Made by a program: the position numbers and the translations under genes
Notes under the pieces: generated by a model
What the model saw: only the letters and a program-made list of their open reading frames with translations
What the model was told of the DNA's origin: nothing
The model's database searches: none
Assembly (NCBI GenBank): GCA_943787265.1
Contig: CALSLT010000002.1
Location: forward strand, 124,001-188,000
Length of the DNA: 64,000 bases
Source: an uncultured Planctomycetaceae bacterium
GTDB taxonomy: Bacteria > Planctomycetota > Planctomycetia > Planctomycetales > Planctomycetaceae
Direction: 5' to 3'
Shown here: positions 25,698 through 34,305 of the stretch, piece after piece
Numbering within the stretch: position 1 is the first letter of the stretch
Layout of the letters: every line of letters starts with the position of its first letter

Positions 25698-27086
25698 ATG
25701 GCAAAGCTCGACACTCTTGGAATCACGGTTCTCGGCGACTTTATCCTCAGTGAGGGCGTTGAACCGATTATTGAGAATCTGGTGCGGATTGGGACGACTG
25801 CCGTTGCCGTTAATCCGACAGTGACCGCTCCGGCCGATGAGAATACTGGCAGCTTTCAGCCTCCGATTGATGCCGGCAGCAGCCCGCGAGTTTTCGATCG
25901 ACCGCTCTGGGGCAAGCATTCGCTTTGGGTGAGAGGTGGAGTCAGTTATCGGCCTCGTGAAGAGTTTTACAAAGACTCTGCTTACACGCCTCGAAAAACG
26001 AACGACCTGACCGAGGAATACGGAAAGCTTATCGGACAATTTATTGACCGAGCTGTTGAGTCCGGATTGAAGGTTTACTTTCAGATCGGAGCCGTGCAGC
26101 CGTCGGGGCTTCGAGACGAAGATCGACCGCGACTGCCTGACGGGACGATTTCTGAAAATCGAATGGCGGACACAGCGAGTCTCGCCAGCGAAGCCGTCCG
26201 ATCGTACAACCGAGCTTACATCCGCGATCTGCTCGAAGAGTATCCGACAGTGACAGGCTTTCGTCCGGACTGGCCGGAGTATCCGTGTTACACGCTCGGT
26301 GAAGTCTTCGCGGATTTCGGCGAGCACGTCGCGAAGTGGGCGACGAGTCGCGATTTTGATTTCGAATCGATCCGCTCCGAAGCCGAGAAGTTCTGGAATC
26401 TTCTACACGGCAAGTCGAGCTTTCGCTGCCTGAGCACTTCAGACTTTGACAATAGCTGGGCGGTCTCTGGTAAGTTGCCCAAATGGGTTAGTGAATGGCG
26501 ACGGCTCAAAGCAGAGCTGTCCGTCGACTGTCTTCAGCACTGGCGAGACGCAATTAACGAGGCCGGCGGCGAGGACAAAGAGTTGTCAGCCAATGCGTTC
26601 ATGCCGACTTACTCGACCGTGACCGGTTTCGATTTTTCCGGCGCCGCGAAAATCTGCGATGCCGTTTCGCCTAAGCTTTACACAATGCACTGGTCGCTGA
26701 TGGTGAAGTTCTGGGCGGATCCAATCCTCGCCGCGAATCCTCAGCTTAGTGAAGAATCCGTCGTTCGGTCACTCGTAGGGATCATGGAAATCGACGATGA
26801 CGGAACCGGCGGCGGTTGCGTTTCTGATTACGGATACCCGGCGCCGAACGAACCGCATCTGATCGCCAACGGACCGCAATCACGAAAGCTGCGCGACGTC
26901 GCCGCGGAAGTTGCTGGTGAGTGTGCGGTCACCCCACTTGTTCACGGATACGGCCCGCTCGATGACTTCACTAGACGGCTGAAGCTGGTTGCAGATTGCG
27001 ACGCGGTAGCTGGACTCTGGATCAATCGTTACGGCTACCTAAGCGACGAAAAGCTCGAAGCGATTCACGAAGTGGGTGGTCGATGA
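25698..27086 (+). CDS. TIM-barrel protein, possible glycoside hydrolase-like, first gene of coupled ABC operon
   Basis: A 462-residue protein without a signal peptide. Segments look like successive barrel strands: TLGITVLGDFIL, VYFQIGAVQP, VTGFRPDWPEYPCYT, AFMPTYSTVTGFDFSG, VSPKLYTMHWSLM and VAGLWINRYGYLS. The acidic residues in RPDWPEY and the late Trp-rich strand are reminiscent of glycoside hydrolases, but no family could be named. The end overlaps the next gene by 4 nt (ATGA). Position in an ABC operon suggests a shared substrate. The function is unknown; the barrel is inference. Confidence 0.65.
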   Translation: MAKLDTLGITVLGDFILSEGVEPIIENLVRIGTTAVAVNPTVTAPADENTGSFQPPIDAGSSPRVFDRPLWGKHSLWVRGGVSYRPREEFYKDSAYTPRKTNDLTEEYGKLIGQFIDRAVESGLKVYFQIGAVQPSGLRDEDRPRLPDGTISENRMADTASLASEAVRSYNRAYIRDLLEEYPTVTGFRPDWPEYPCYTLGEVFADFGEHVAKWATSRDFDFESIRSEAEKFWNLLHGKSSFRCLSTSDFDNSWAVSGKLPKWVSEWRRLKAELSVDCLQHWRDAINEAGGEDKELSANAFMPTYSTVTGFDFSGAAKICDAVSPKLYTMHWSLMVKFWADPILAANPQLSEESVVRSLVGIMEIDDDGTGGGCVSDYGYPAPNEPHLIANGPQSRKLRDVAAEVAGECAVTPLVHGYGPLDDFTRRLKLVADCDAVAGLWINRYGYLSDEKLEAIHEVGGR

Positions 27087-29617
27087 CCCATTTATTCAGC
27101 AAACGTGCGAGCGGCCTGGTGATGCGGAATGCGATAGTTGAACGTGTCGTCGTTCTGGGCATTGGCGTCCTATGGGTATGCGGTGGTTCGCCCTTGCTCG
27201 GTCAGGACGCTGAGCCAGCATCGCTACCGAAGTCATCACAGCAGTCCGTCTCGGTCGGCACTCACGGTGTGAGTCGGTATCGCCCCGGTCGATGGGGGAC
27301 GATCGGCATTGATGCGATAAATCGAGGCAGCGAACCAACATCGATTGAGGCAACGGCGTGGATCGGCGGCCAGAAAAACAATCAGTTTGGTCGATCGGTC
27401 TGGTTGCCCGCGGAAGCTCGCCGCCAAACCTGGGCGCCTGTTTTTGTTCCCTCGAAGCGTTTTTCGAACAACGAGCCAATGCTGTACTCGATGAGCGTTC
27501 GGAAATCTGCTAGCGGTGAAGTCCTTTCGACGGGCCGCAACCAGGACCGTATCGAATCACGCCAACTGATCGTTCCTCGAGGTACTGCTGTTTATGCAAT
27601 GATTACGGATGGCGAGGACAATCACCTGGCTGATTCGGATCTGCTCAGATATCTGTTCGGAGTGATGCGTCCTGATACTGCTGCCCTGTCGATCGATGTC
27701 CGACACTTGCCGCATATTCCAGAGGCAATGGATGTAGTTGACACCCTAATCGTCATTGGTGACTCGCTTGGACAGGACGCCGCGGCGACTGAAGCCGTGC
27801 AGGACTGGGTTCGCCTCGGAGGAACGCTCTGGCTGGTTCTCGACACAATGACCAGCGAATCTGCACAAGCTATCTGCGGCAGCGAACTTCTTGTCCAGGA
27901 AATCGACCGAGTGTCTCTGATATCCTATTCGCTGCTCGCCGACACAAACGCTATGCAAAGAGCAGCGGACGAAGTCGATCTTGAGCGGCCCGTTAAGTTG
28001 GTCCGAGCTCTGCCAGAAAAAGGTAATGTTCTTGCAACGGCTGACGGATGGCCTGCATTTGTAAAGGCGCCGTTTGGTCGAGGTCGTATTTTTGCGTCAT
28101 TGTTGAGTCTCGACGGTTTCTTTATTCCCAAAAGAAAACTGCACTCCGAACAGGCGAGAAAATTTGAACAGCAAATCTGGGTTACGACTGCTGCGCAGGA
28201 TTTGATGTCTGAACTTGGCGGTTCGGGGCAGGGGAGGCCGCTCCAGGCCGACGCCATGCGGGAATATGTGACATCAAGAATCGGGTATCAGTTGCCCGAC
28301 AGGTCTACAGGAGCGATTGTGCTGGCGGCTTTCTGCGGTGCACTGGTCGCGGCTTGTTTTATCATCCAACGAATGCAGCGCCCCGTTCTCCTGTTACCCG
28401 TAATTGGTATTCTATCAACGCTGGCGATCGTCGCCTTCCTGACAATGGCATCGTCAACTCGGACATCAACTGATTCGGCCATCACTTTTCAGATGGTTGA
28501 AGCAAGCGGGACTCAGGACCGACTTCAAGCAACAGGCGTCACCGGGTTCCATTTTCACGGCAACAGTCAACCGACGATTCAATCGGCAGTAGCCGGTATG
28601 CTGACTTTTGATGGGACCGTTAGTTCGGGCTCGCCAGTCCGCATGGTCTGGTCGGACCAGAATAAGTGGCAGCTTCAGAACGCGACATTCTCTCCGGGAG
28701 TTCGCCTTGCCCAGTTCCGCGAGTCAGTCCCGCTGGGGACACCGGCTGTCGCCATTGGAACGTTTGACGGATCGGGCTTTAAAGGCCGGCTGACTGGAAA
28801 CGTTTCTGTGAACTGGAGTGACGCGATTGTTGCTCATCAATCAGGATTTTCGCTACCGGTTTCGATCGACAGCGCGGGCAACATTGGAACAGTTGATAAC
28901 CCATTGCCTCCGGGGCAGCATATCAATACAGCGATTCTCAACGCGGAACAATCACGCCGGCAGAAGGTCTACCGGAGCATGTTTGACGCATCTAAACGAA
29001 GCCGGATTTACCCGTCGCAGGCAACGTTGCTCGCATGGTCGGACCCACTGAAACTGCACACTGGATGGCTCACGGATGATAGTCCAGCGGGAGCGATGCT
29101 GGCATCGTTCCCGATTGTCATCGAACGTCCCAATTCGGGAGATCGCGTCTTGATTCCGCCAACTTTTCTTCCTTACCGATCAGTGGGAAGCAAGAAATTG
29201 AAGATTGGCTTTTCCCCAACATTCAGCAACACTCGTCGTACGTGGTCGAGTAATACTTCCCCAGGTGCGTCGACATCTCTGTTGCGATTCGAAACTCCGG
29301 CCGAACTTATGCCGTTCCTCGTCGACCAGGCGACGTTAACTGTAAAAATCTCGGCTCCGCTGCGTGACGTGAAAATTTTGTCCGGCCACGTTGACTCATT
29401 GACAGAAGTCTGGTCCAAATCCAGCCCCGTCGGCACGTTCAGTGTTCCTCTTTCTGAGGAGTCATCCCGAAAACTGGACGATGCTGGAGGGTTTCATGTA
29501 GCCCTTGAAACAGGCGCAGTCCAATTGGACGAACTTGACGAGGCAAATGTCGGCACTCAAGATCGCCATTGGCAGGTCGAGTGGATGCAACTCGAAATTC
29601 AAGGTCTGATTCAGTGA
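27083..29617 (+). CDS. Large GldG/DUF4350-like envelope protein of the ABC operon
   Basis: An 844-residue protein with an N-terminal signal or anchor (VVVLGIGVLWVCGG). An exported amidotransferase-like Rossmann segment follows (AMITDGEDNHLADSD, VDTLIVIGDSL, VRLGGTLWLVLDTM), as in GldG and DUF4350 proteins. Two membrane spans lie near residues 415-460 (AIVLAAFCGALVAACFII and LLLPVIGILSTLAIVAFL). A large exported C-terminal part of about 380 residues shows no named domain. ATG 27083 overlaps the upstream stop by 4 nt; ATG 27122 is an alternative. GldG-like proteins work with ABC transporters, which fits the next two genes. Confidence 0.72.
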   Translation: MTHLFSKRASGLVMRNAIVERVVVLGIGVLWVCGGSPLLGQDAEPASLPKSSQQSVSVGTHGVSRYRPGRWGTIGIDAINRGSEPTSIEATAWIGGQKNNQFGRSVWLPAEARRQTWAPVFVPSKRFSNNEPMLYSMSVRKSASGEVLSTGRNQDRIESRQLIVPRGTAVYAMITDGEDNHLADSDLLRYLFGVMRPDTAALSIDVRHLPHIPEAMDVVDTLIVIGDSLGQDAAATEAVQDWVRLGGTLWLVLDTMTSESAQAICGSELLVQEIDRVSLISYSLLADTNAMQRAADEVDLERPVKLVRALPEKGNVLATADGWPAFVKAPFGRGRIFASLLSLDGFFIPKRKLHSEQARKFEQQIWVTTAAQDLMSELGGSGQGRPLQADAMREYVTSRIGYQLPDRSTGAIVLAAFCGALVAACFIIQRMQRPVLLLPVIGILSTLAIVAFLTMASSTRTSTDSAITFQMVEASGTQDRLQATGVTGFHFHGNSQPTIQSAVAGMLTFDGTVSSGSPVRMVWSDQNKWQLQNATFSPGVRLAQFRESVPLGTPAVAIGTFDGSGFKGRLTGNVSVNWSDAIVAHQSGFSLPVSIDSAGNIGTVDNPLPPGQHINTAILNAEQSRRQKVYRSMFDASKRSRIYPSQATLLAWSDPLKLHTGWLTDDSPAGAMLASFPIVIERPNSGDRVLIPPTFLPYRSVGSKKLKIGFSPTFSNTRRTWSSNTSPGASTSLLRFETPAELMPFLVDQATLTVKISAPLRDVKILSGHVDSLTEVWSKSSPVGTFSVPLSEESSRKLDDAGGFHVALETGAVQLDELDEANVGTQDRHWQVEWMQLEIQGLIQ

Positions 29618-30651
29618 CAAAAACAGAAGTCCGTACGGACGATGCTTCCGTCGTCGATATTCGGAACTTGACCAAAGAGTATGGCGAATTCACCGCTTTG
29701 GACTCGTTATCGCTTACTGTTGGTCGAGGTTCCATCCTGGGATTCATTGGCCACAATGGAGCGGGTAAGACAACGGCCATTCGAATTCTTGTTGGTCAGG
29801 CAAGACCGACATCTGGCACGGCGACTATCGCCGGGGCTGATTGCGTTCGGGAGGCTCGCAAGGTTAAACAATTGGTCGGTTACATGCCGGACAAGTTTGG
29901 CTCGTATGATAATATGAGAGTTCGTGAATATCTCGACTTCTTCGGAGCGGCATTTGGTATGCGCCGAAAAGATCGCACCCGGCGAATCGGCGAAGTGCTC
30001 GACATCACCAATTCGCGATACATGCAGGATCGTTATGTCGAAGCGCTCAGTCATGGGATGCAGCAGCGCATCGGAATCGCTCGAACGTTGCTGCACGATC
30101 CGGAAGTGCTGATTCTCGACGAGCCTGCCAACGGTCTTGACCCAGAAGCTCGCATCGAGATGCGGGAATTGTTGCTACGACTTTCAGGGCTTGGGAAAAC
30201 ACTCATCGTCACCAGCCACATTCTGCCGGAGCTTTCTCACATTTGTGATCGAGTTGCCATTCTGCACCGAGGCCAGTTGAAGGCTTTTGGCACGCTTGAT
30301 GAGGTTACGCGACAGGTTCAACAAACTCGAATGATCGAGGTGCAGGTCTCCGGCTCGGATCAACTGGCGTTTGCAGAATCCACTCTGAAGGAGTCGATCG
30401 CGGACGTGTCTGAGATCACAACGTCGCCAGCCGAATCCATGCTGCGGTTCCGCTCGGCTCAGGTTGACTCGGAACTGGGGGCGACATTGAAACGACTGGT
30501 CGACTCGAACGTCCACGTGGTGCAGTTTCGAGAGGTTGCAGGCAATCTTGAAGAAGCGTTTCTGTCAGTCACTCGTGCAGGCAATGAAGAGGCTGCCGCA
30601 ACGGAGGCTGCCGCAACGGAGTCGGGAGCAACACCGGAGGCCGTGCAGTGA
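29614..30651 (+). CDS. ABC transporter ATP-binding protein
   Basis: A 345-residue ABC ATPase of the ABC-2/NatA-like type. Walker A is GHNGAGKTT, the signature SHGMQQRIGIART (SHGMQQR in place of LSGGQ), Walker B VLILDEPANGLD and the switch His in VTSHIL. A C-terminal regulatory part of about 100 residues ends in an alanine/glutamate repeat (EEAAATEAAATES). GTG 29614 overlaps the upstream stop by 4 nt, and its own stop overlaps the permease start by 4 nt. Export or envelope assembly is expected for this class. Confidence 0.93.
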   Translation: MTKTEVRTDDASVVDIRNLTKEYGEFTALDSLSLTVGRGSILGFIGHNGAGKTTAIRILVGQARPTSGTATIAGADCVREARKVKQLVGYMPDKFGSYDNMRVREYLDFFGAAFGMRRKDRTRRIGEVLDITNSRYMQDRYVEALSHGMQQRIGIARTLLHDPEVLILDEPANGLDPEARIEMRELLLRLSGLGKTLIVTSHILPELSHICDRVAILHRGQLKAFGTLDEVTRQVQQTRMIEVQVSGSDQLAFAESTLKESIADVSEITTSPAESMLRFRSAQVDSELGATLKRLVDSNVHVVQFREVAGNLEEAFLSVTRAGNEEAAATEAAATESGATPEAVQ

Positions 30652-32309
30652 TCGGTCGTCCCGTCATTCAACGAGAATTCGTCGGACTGCTTCGAACACG
30701 CCGTTCCTATCTGGTGCTGATCGGACTGGCCGTGGCGATGTCGATACTTGTGGTCGCACGCTGGCCATCAGACGGTTTGGTCGATCTGTCCGGTCGTCAA
30801 TCGATGGCCACATTTCGCGTCATCTCTTTCGGCATGATTGCTGCCGTTGCCTTGTTGGTGCCGGTTTTTCCAGCAACGTCGATTGTCCAGGAAAAACGTC
30901 GCAACACGCTGGCGTTGCTGCTCAATTCGCCGCTCGGGGCCACGGATATTTTTCTGGGTAAACTGATCGCCACACTTGGTTTTGTTGCTCTGTTACTGCT
31001 GGTAACCTTGCCAGCCGTTTCTGCCTGTCATGCTTTGGGCGGGCTTTCCTTCAGCGACAATGTTTTCTGGCTATACGTCGTGCTGGTTTTGACCAGCCTG
31101 GAATTCGCAGCATGGGCTCTACTGGTGAGTTCGCACGCCACGACAACGGATGGCGCCATGCGAGCAACTTTTGGCGGTGTGCTCGTCCTGACGATTCTGT
31201 CACTTATCCCTCATTACTTTCTGGAGGGGTCCGAAGGCACACTGGCAGAACTGGCAACACACTTTCGCACTCTGTCGCCCGTACCCGCTGTCCTTCAAAT
31301 TGCCGGGCAATCGGACCCAGGTGCCATCGGATTGCTGAGCGTGCAAGACCACGTTGCTGACTTTCTAGTCTCATCGATAAGCGTTTTTTTACTCTGCTCT
31401 GCTTTGACGATCAGACAGTTGGCGTCGCCGTTGCTGGATCGTTCGCGATCAGCCGGCACGATGACCAACGACCAGCCAACTGGTATCAAAGTTCTTCGCC
31501 GACTGTTCTACCTGGTCGATCCGCAGCGACGTTCGGCTGGAATCCCATCGTTCGTCAATCCGATTCTTGTGAAAGAGTTTCAGTGCCGACAATTCGGTCG
31601 TTCTCATTGGTTGCTTCGGCTGATCGCAGGCTGCGGACTGGTCTCGTTGACGCTCGCTTACGCCACGACACTGGGTTCATCGGAATGGGGAGTCGAAAAG
31701 ATCGGCGCGATTATTGTCACAATGCAGGTTGGTCTGATCGTCGTGTTCGCTCCGGGAATCTCTGCAGGATTGATCAGCAGCGAACGTGAAAGTGGAGGCT
31801 GGGATCAGCTTCGAACGACACCCTTGTCAGCAAACGCGATCGTTCGCGGCAAGCTGATCAGTGTGGCCTGGACACTGATTCTACTATTGATGGCAACCCT
31901 GCCTGGTTACGGAGTCATGATCTGGATCAAGCCGGTTCTTCGCGAGCAGATCCTGCAGATCATGATTAGCCTGGTACTTGCCATGCTTTTTGCAGCGATG
32001 CTCAGTGCTGCGGTCAGTAGCTGTTTCCGGCGAACCGCTCCTGCAACAGTCGCTTCCTATCTGCTGCTGACTTTGTTGTGGGGAGGCTCGTTGATGATCT
32101 GGCTGGGGCGAGACAGCGTCTTCGGGTTCGACGTCGTCCGCTCAGCGCTCTCCGTAAATCCACTGGCCGCAGCTCTAAGCATTAATCGGTCCCCAGGTTT
32201 TTCGATCTACAATCTGGTACCGATCAACTGGTGGATGATGGGCGGCGGCTCATTGATCTGCTTCATTTTTCTAAGCATCCGAACATGGCGACTGTCGAAA
32301 CCAGAATGA
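30648..32309 (+). CDS. Double-length ABC-2 type permease
   Basis: A 553-residue integral membrane protein with about 12 hydrophobic segments in two halves. Each half starts with a short amphipathic helix (NPILVKEFQCR in the second, RPVIQREFVGLLR in the first) and contains the ABC-2 hallmark of a Glu-rich loop before a span (IVQEKRRNTLALLLNSPL and LISSERESGGWDQLRTTPL). The two halves repeat the same pattern, so it looks like a fusion of two NosY/GldF-like permeases. GTG 30648 overlaps the ATPase gene by 4 nt. It would form a transporter with that ATPase. Confidence 0.88.
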   Translation: MIGRPVIQREFVGLLRTRRSYLVLIGLAVAMSILVVARWPSDGLVDLSGRQSMATFRVISFGMIAAVALLVPVFPATSIVQEKRRNTLALLLNSPLGATDIFLGKLIATLGFVALLLLVTLPAVSACHALGGLSFSDNVFWLYVVLVLTSLEFAAWALLVSSHATTTDGAMRATFGGVLVLTILSLIPHYFLEGSEGTLAELATHFRTLSPVPAVLQIAGQSDPGAIGLLSVQDHVADFLVSSISVFLLCSALTIRQLASPLLDRSRSAGTMTNDQPTGIKVLRRLFYLVDPQRRSAGIPSFVNPILVKEFQCRQFGRSHWLLRLIAGCGLVSLTLAYATTLGSSEWGVEKIGAIIVTMQVGLIVVFAPGISAGLISSERESGGWDQLRTTPLSANAIVRGKLISVAWTLILLLMATLPGYGVMIWIKPVLREQILQIMISLVLAMLFAAMLSAAVSSCFRRTAPATVASYLLLTLLWGGSLMIWLGRDSVFGFDVVRSALSVNPLAAALSINRSPGFSIYNLVPINWWMMGGGSLICFIFLSIRTWRLSKPE

Positions 32310-34216
32310 AGAATCATACTCCTCGCCAGAAAATTTCTGACAGCTCATGTCGAGAGTCGGGCCGCTTTGCGCTCGCAATAGCGACCGTTGTTCTTTTCGC
32401 CGTAACGGTCTTTTCGACCGGTAGATGCCGCGCTCAGTCAGCTGGCGCCGAGAACGAAATCGTTGAGCCTCAGCTACTGGCACTACGTGACCCTGAACTG
32501 CTGATGCCATCCCCCATACGAAGCCTGCCGGAACCTTATCTTACGCTTTGGATCGAAGCGCTCGCCGGTCCGGAATACGAATTGAAACGCGACGTCGCTA
32601 TGAACATCACTCGGGCGCATCGCGAAGGGTATCGGGACTGTTCTGCTGCGACTGACGCATTGCTGGCAATTCTCGATGATGAGGCTGCACCGCGGTCTGT
32701 GCTGGTTGAAGTGGCACGGGCCTTGTCGGCTATCGACGCGAAGAAAAGTTCGGCCAGATTGAAAGAGCTATTAAAGAAGGGGCGCGGAACGCATTTTGAG
32801 CTGATTGCGGAACGAGCCCTCGCACGCTGGGGCGACGCAGACATGCCGGCAATCTGGAAAAAAAGGCTGATGGAACACGACGTACCTCGGCACCGCCGTC
32901 TGCTGGCGATCCAAACAATTTCAGTGCTTCCAGAAGCAATGCAAAGTGACCGGAAATTGCACTCGATTCTCGAGTCACTTGTGGCAAGCAGTCATGCCCC
33001 GGCGATTCTGCTTGAAGCAGCCAGGACACTTGGAAACGTCAAACGCGAAGGGCTTGAGCCACTTGCGGCGCAGCTCGTTGGAATTTCGCCCAACGAATTC
33101 AGCTATTCGGCAATGCTTGCCAGCGTGTACTTGCTGCTCGGCCATGAGAGTGTGTCGAGTCAGGACCTGCTACTGCATACCATCCAGAATTCGCTTGCGG
33201 ATCCACACCGGGCGCCAATAGTCCGTGCGGCGTGGGGCAGACTTCTTCAACTCGATGTCTCGGCACTGGCGTCCTTGGCTCCGCAAGCAATTCGACACTC
33301 TGATGCCGAAGTTCGCCGAAGAGCTATCGCGACACTGACCGAATTTCCGACTGACGATGGAGTTGCATTGCTTGGAATCGCTCTCGATGATCGACATCCA
33401 GATATTCGTCGAGCTGCGCGGCAAGCTTTGCTGATTCTCAGCCGTGATGAATCGATGACTACGTCAGTCAGGCAAGCCGGTTTGGCTGCAATCACGCGGT
33501 CGTCCTGGAGAGAACAGGAACAGGCGGTCGTTCTTCTGGCGATACTTGACCACTCGGCTTCCGCCGACCGAATGTTGCAACTGATCAATTCGCCTCGAGC
33601 TGAAGTTTCCGTTGCCGCTGCGTGGGGACTAAGAAAACTGAATGTAAAGGAAACAATGGCCCCGCTCCTTGCCATTGCGGAGCGGATGGACAAGCAGATT
33701 GAAAACGGCATGATTCTACAGCCGCACGAGCCGGTTATTCTTGCTCATATATTTGAAACGATTGGCCAGGCCAGATACGAACCTTCAAGTTCCCTGTTCA
33801 AACGGTGGATTCCAAAAAGCGAACCACGCGTTAACTTTGGAGAAGCCCGTACCTCAGCCTACTGGGCTGCCGGACGGATCTTCGAAGGCAGCACAGATGT
33901 TGCACTGGCACAACAATTGAAGGCTCGTTTTACTGATGTCAACCCTGACACAGGGATGCCTGAATCGCAAATGGTGAGATACGCGGCCGGCATAGCGCTT
34001 GGTAGAATCGGAGCGACTGAATTGGCTCCCGATCTGAGACTGTTCGCTTTAACGAAAGCAGGAGTGCCAGAACTTGCAGCGGCATGGTCACTGGAACGCC
34101 TCACTGGTGAAGTTGTCTCGCCGCCGGAACCTGCAACGGTCACGGGAGCACACTGGAGTCTGCTCCCAATTGGCTCTCGCCGCAAAACAGCGACAACAGA
34201 TCAGCAAAGCCGTTAA
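32306..34216 (+). CDS. Secreted HEAT-repeat protein, last gene of the ABC operon
   Basis: A 636-residue protein with an N-terminal hydrophobic signal or anchor (FALAIATVVLFAVTVFSTG). The rest is a run of helical repeats of HEAT type spaced by about 30-37 residues (ILDDEAAPRSVLVEVARAL, HSDAEVRRRAIATLTEF, LDDRHPDIRRAARQALLIL, INSPRAEVSVAAAWGLRKL). Such solenoids are protein-binding scaffolds. ATG 32306 overlaps the permease stop by 4 nt, giving the fourth such coupling in the operon; ATG 32285 is an alternative. It probably sits outside the cytoplasmic membrane next to the permease. Confidence 0.78.
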   Translation: MKNHTPRQKISDSSCRESGRFALAIATVVLFAVTVFSTGRCRAQSAGAENEIVEPQLLALRDPELLMPSPIRSLPEPYLTLWIEALAGPEYELKRDVAMNITRAHREGYRDCSAATDALLAILDDEAAPRSVLVEVARALSAIDAKKSSARLKELLKKGRGTHFELIAERALARWGDADMPAIWKKRLMEHDVPRHRRLLAIQTISVLPEAMQSDRKLHSILESLVASSHAPAILLEAARTLGNVKREGLEPLAAQLVGISPNEFSYSAMLASVYLLLGHESVSSQDLLLHTIQNSLADPHRAPIVRAAWGRLLQLDVSALASLAPQAIRHSDAEVRRRAIATLTEFPTDDGVALLGIALDDRHPDIRRAARQALLILSRDESMTTSVRQAGLAAITRSSWREQEQAVVLLAILDHSASADRMLQLINSPRAEVSVAAAWGLRKLNVKETMAPLLAIAERMDKQIENGMILQPHEPVILAHIFETIGQARYEPSSSLFKRWIPKSEPRVNFGEARTSAYWAAGRIFEGSTDVALAQQLKARFTDVNPDTGMPESQMVRYAAGIALGRIGATELAPDLRLFALTKAGVPELAAAWSLERLTGEVVSPPEPATVTGAHWSLLPIGSRRKTATTDQQSR

Positions 34217-34305
34217 GCTTCAGACTTGAGTGGCGAGCGCTGCTGGCGACAACGCGACCGAAGCGATCTGATTATGAACGTGATGTCTGAACGAACCGTT
34301 TTAAA

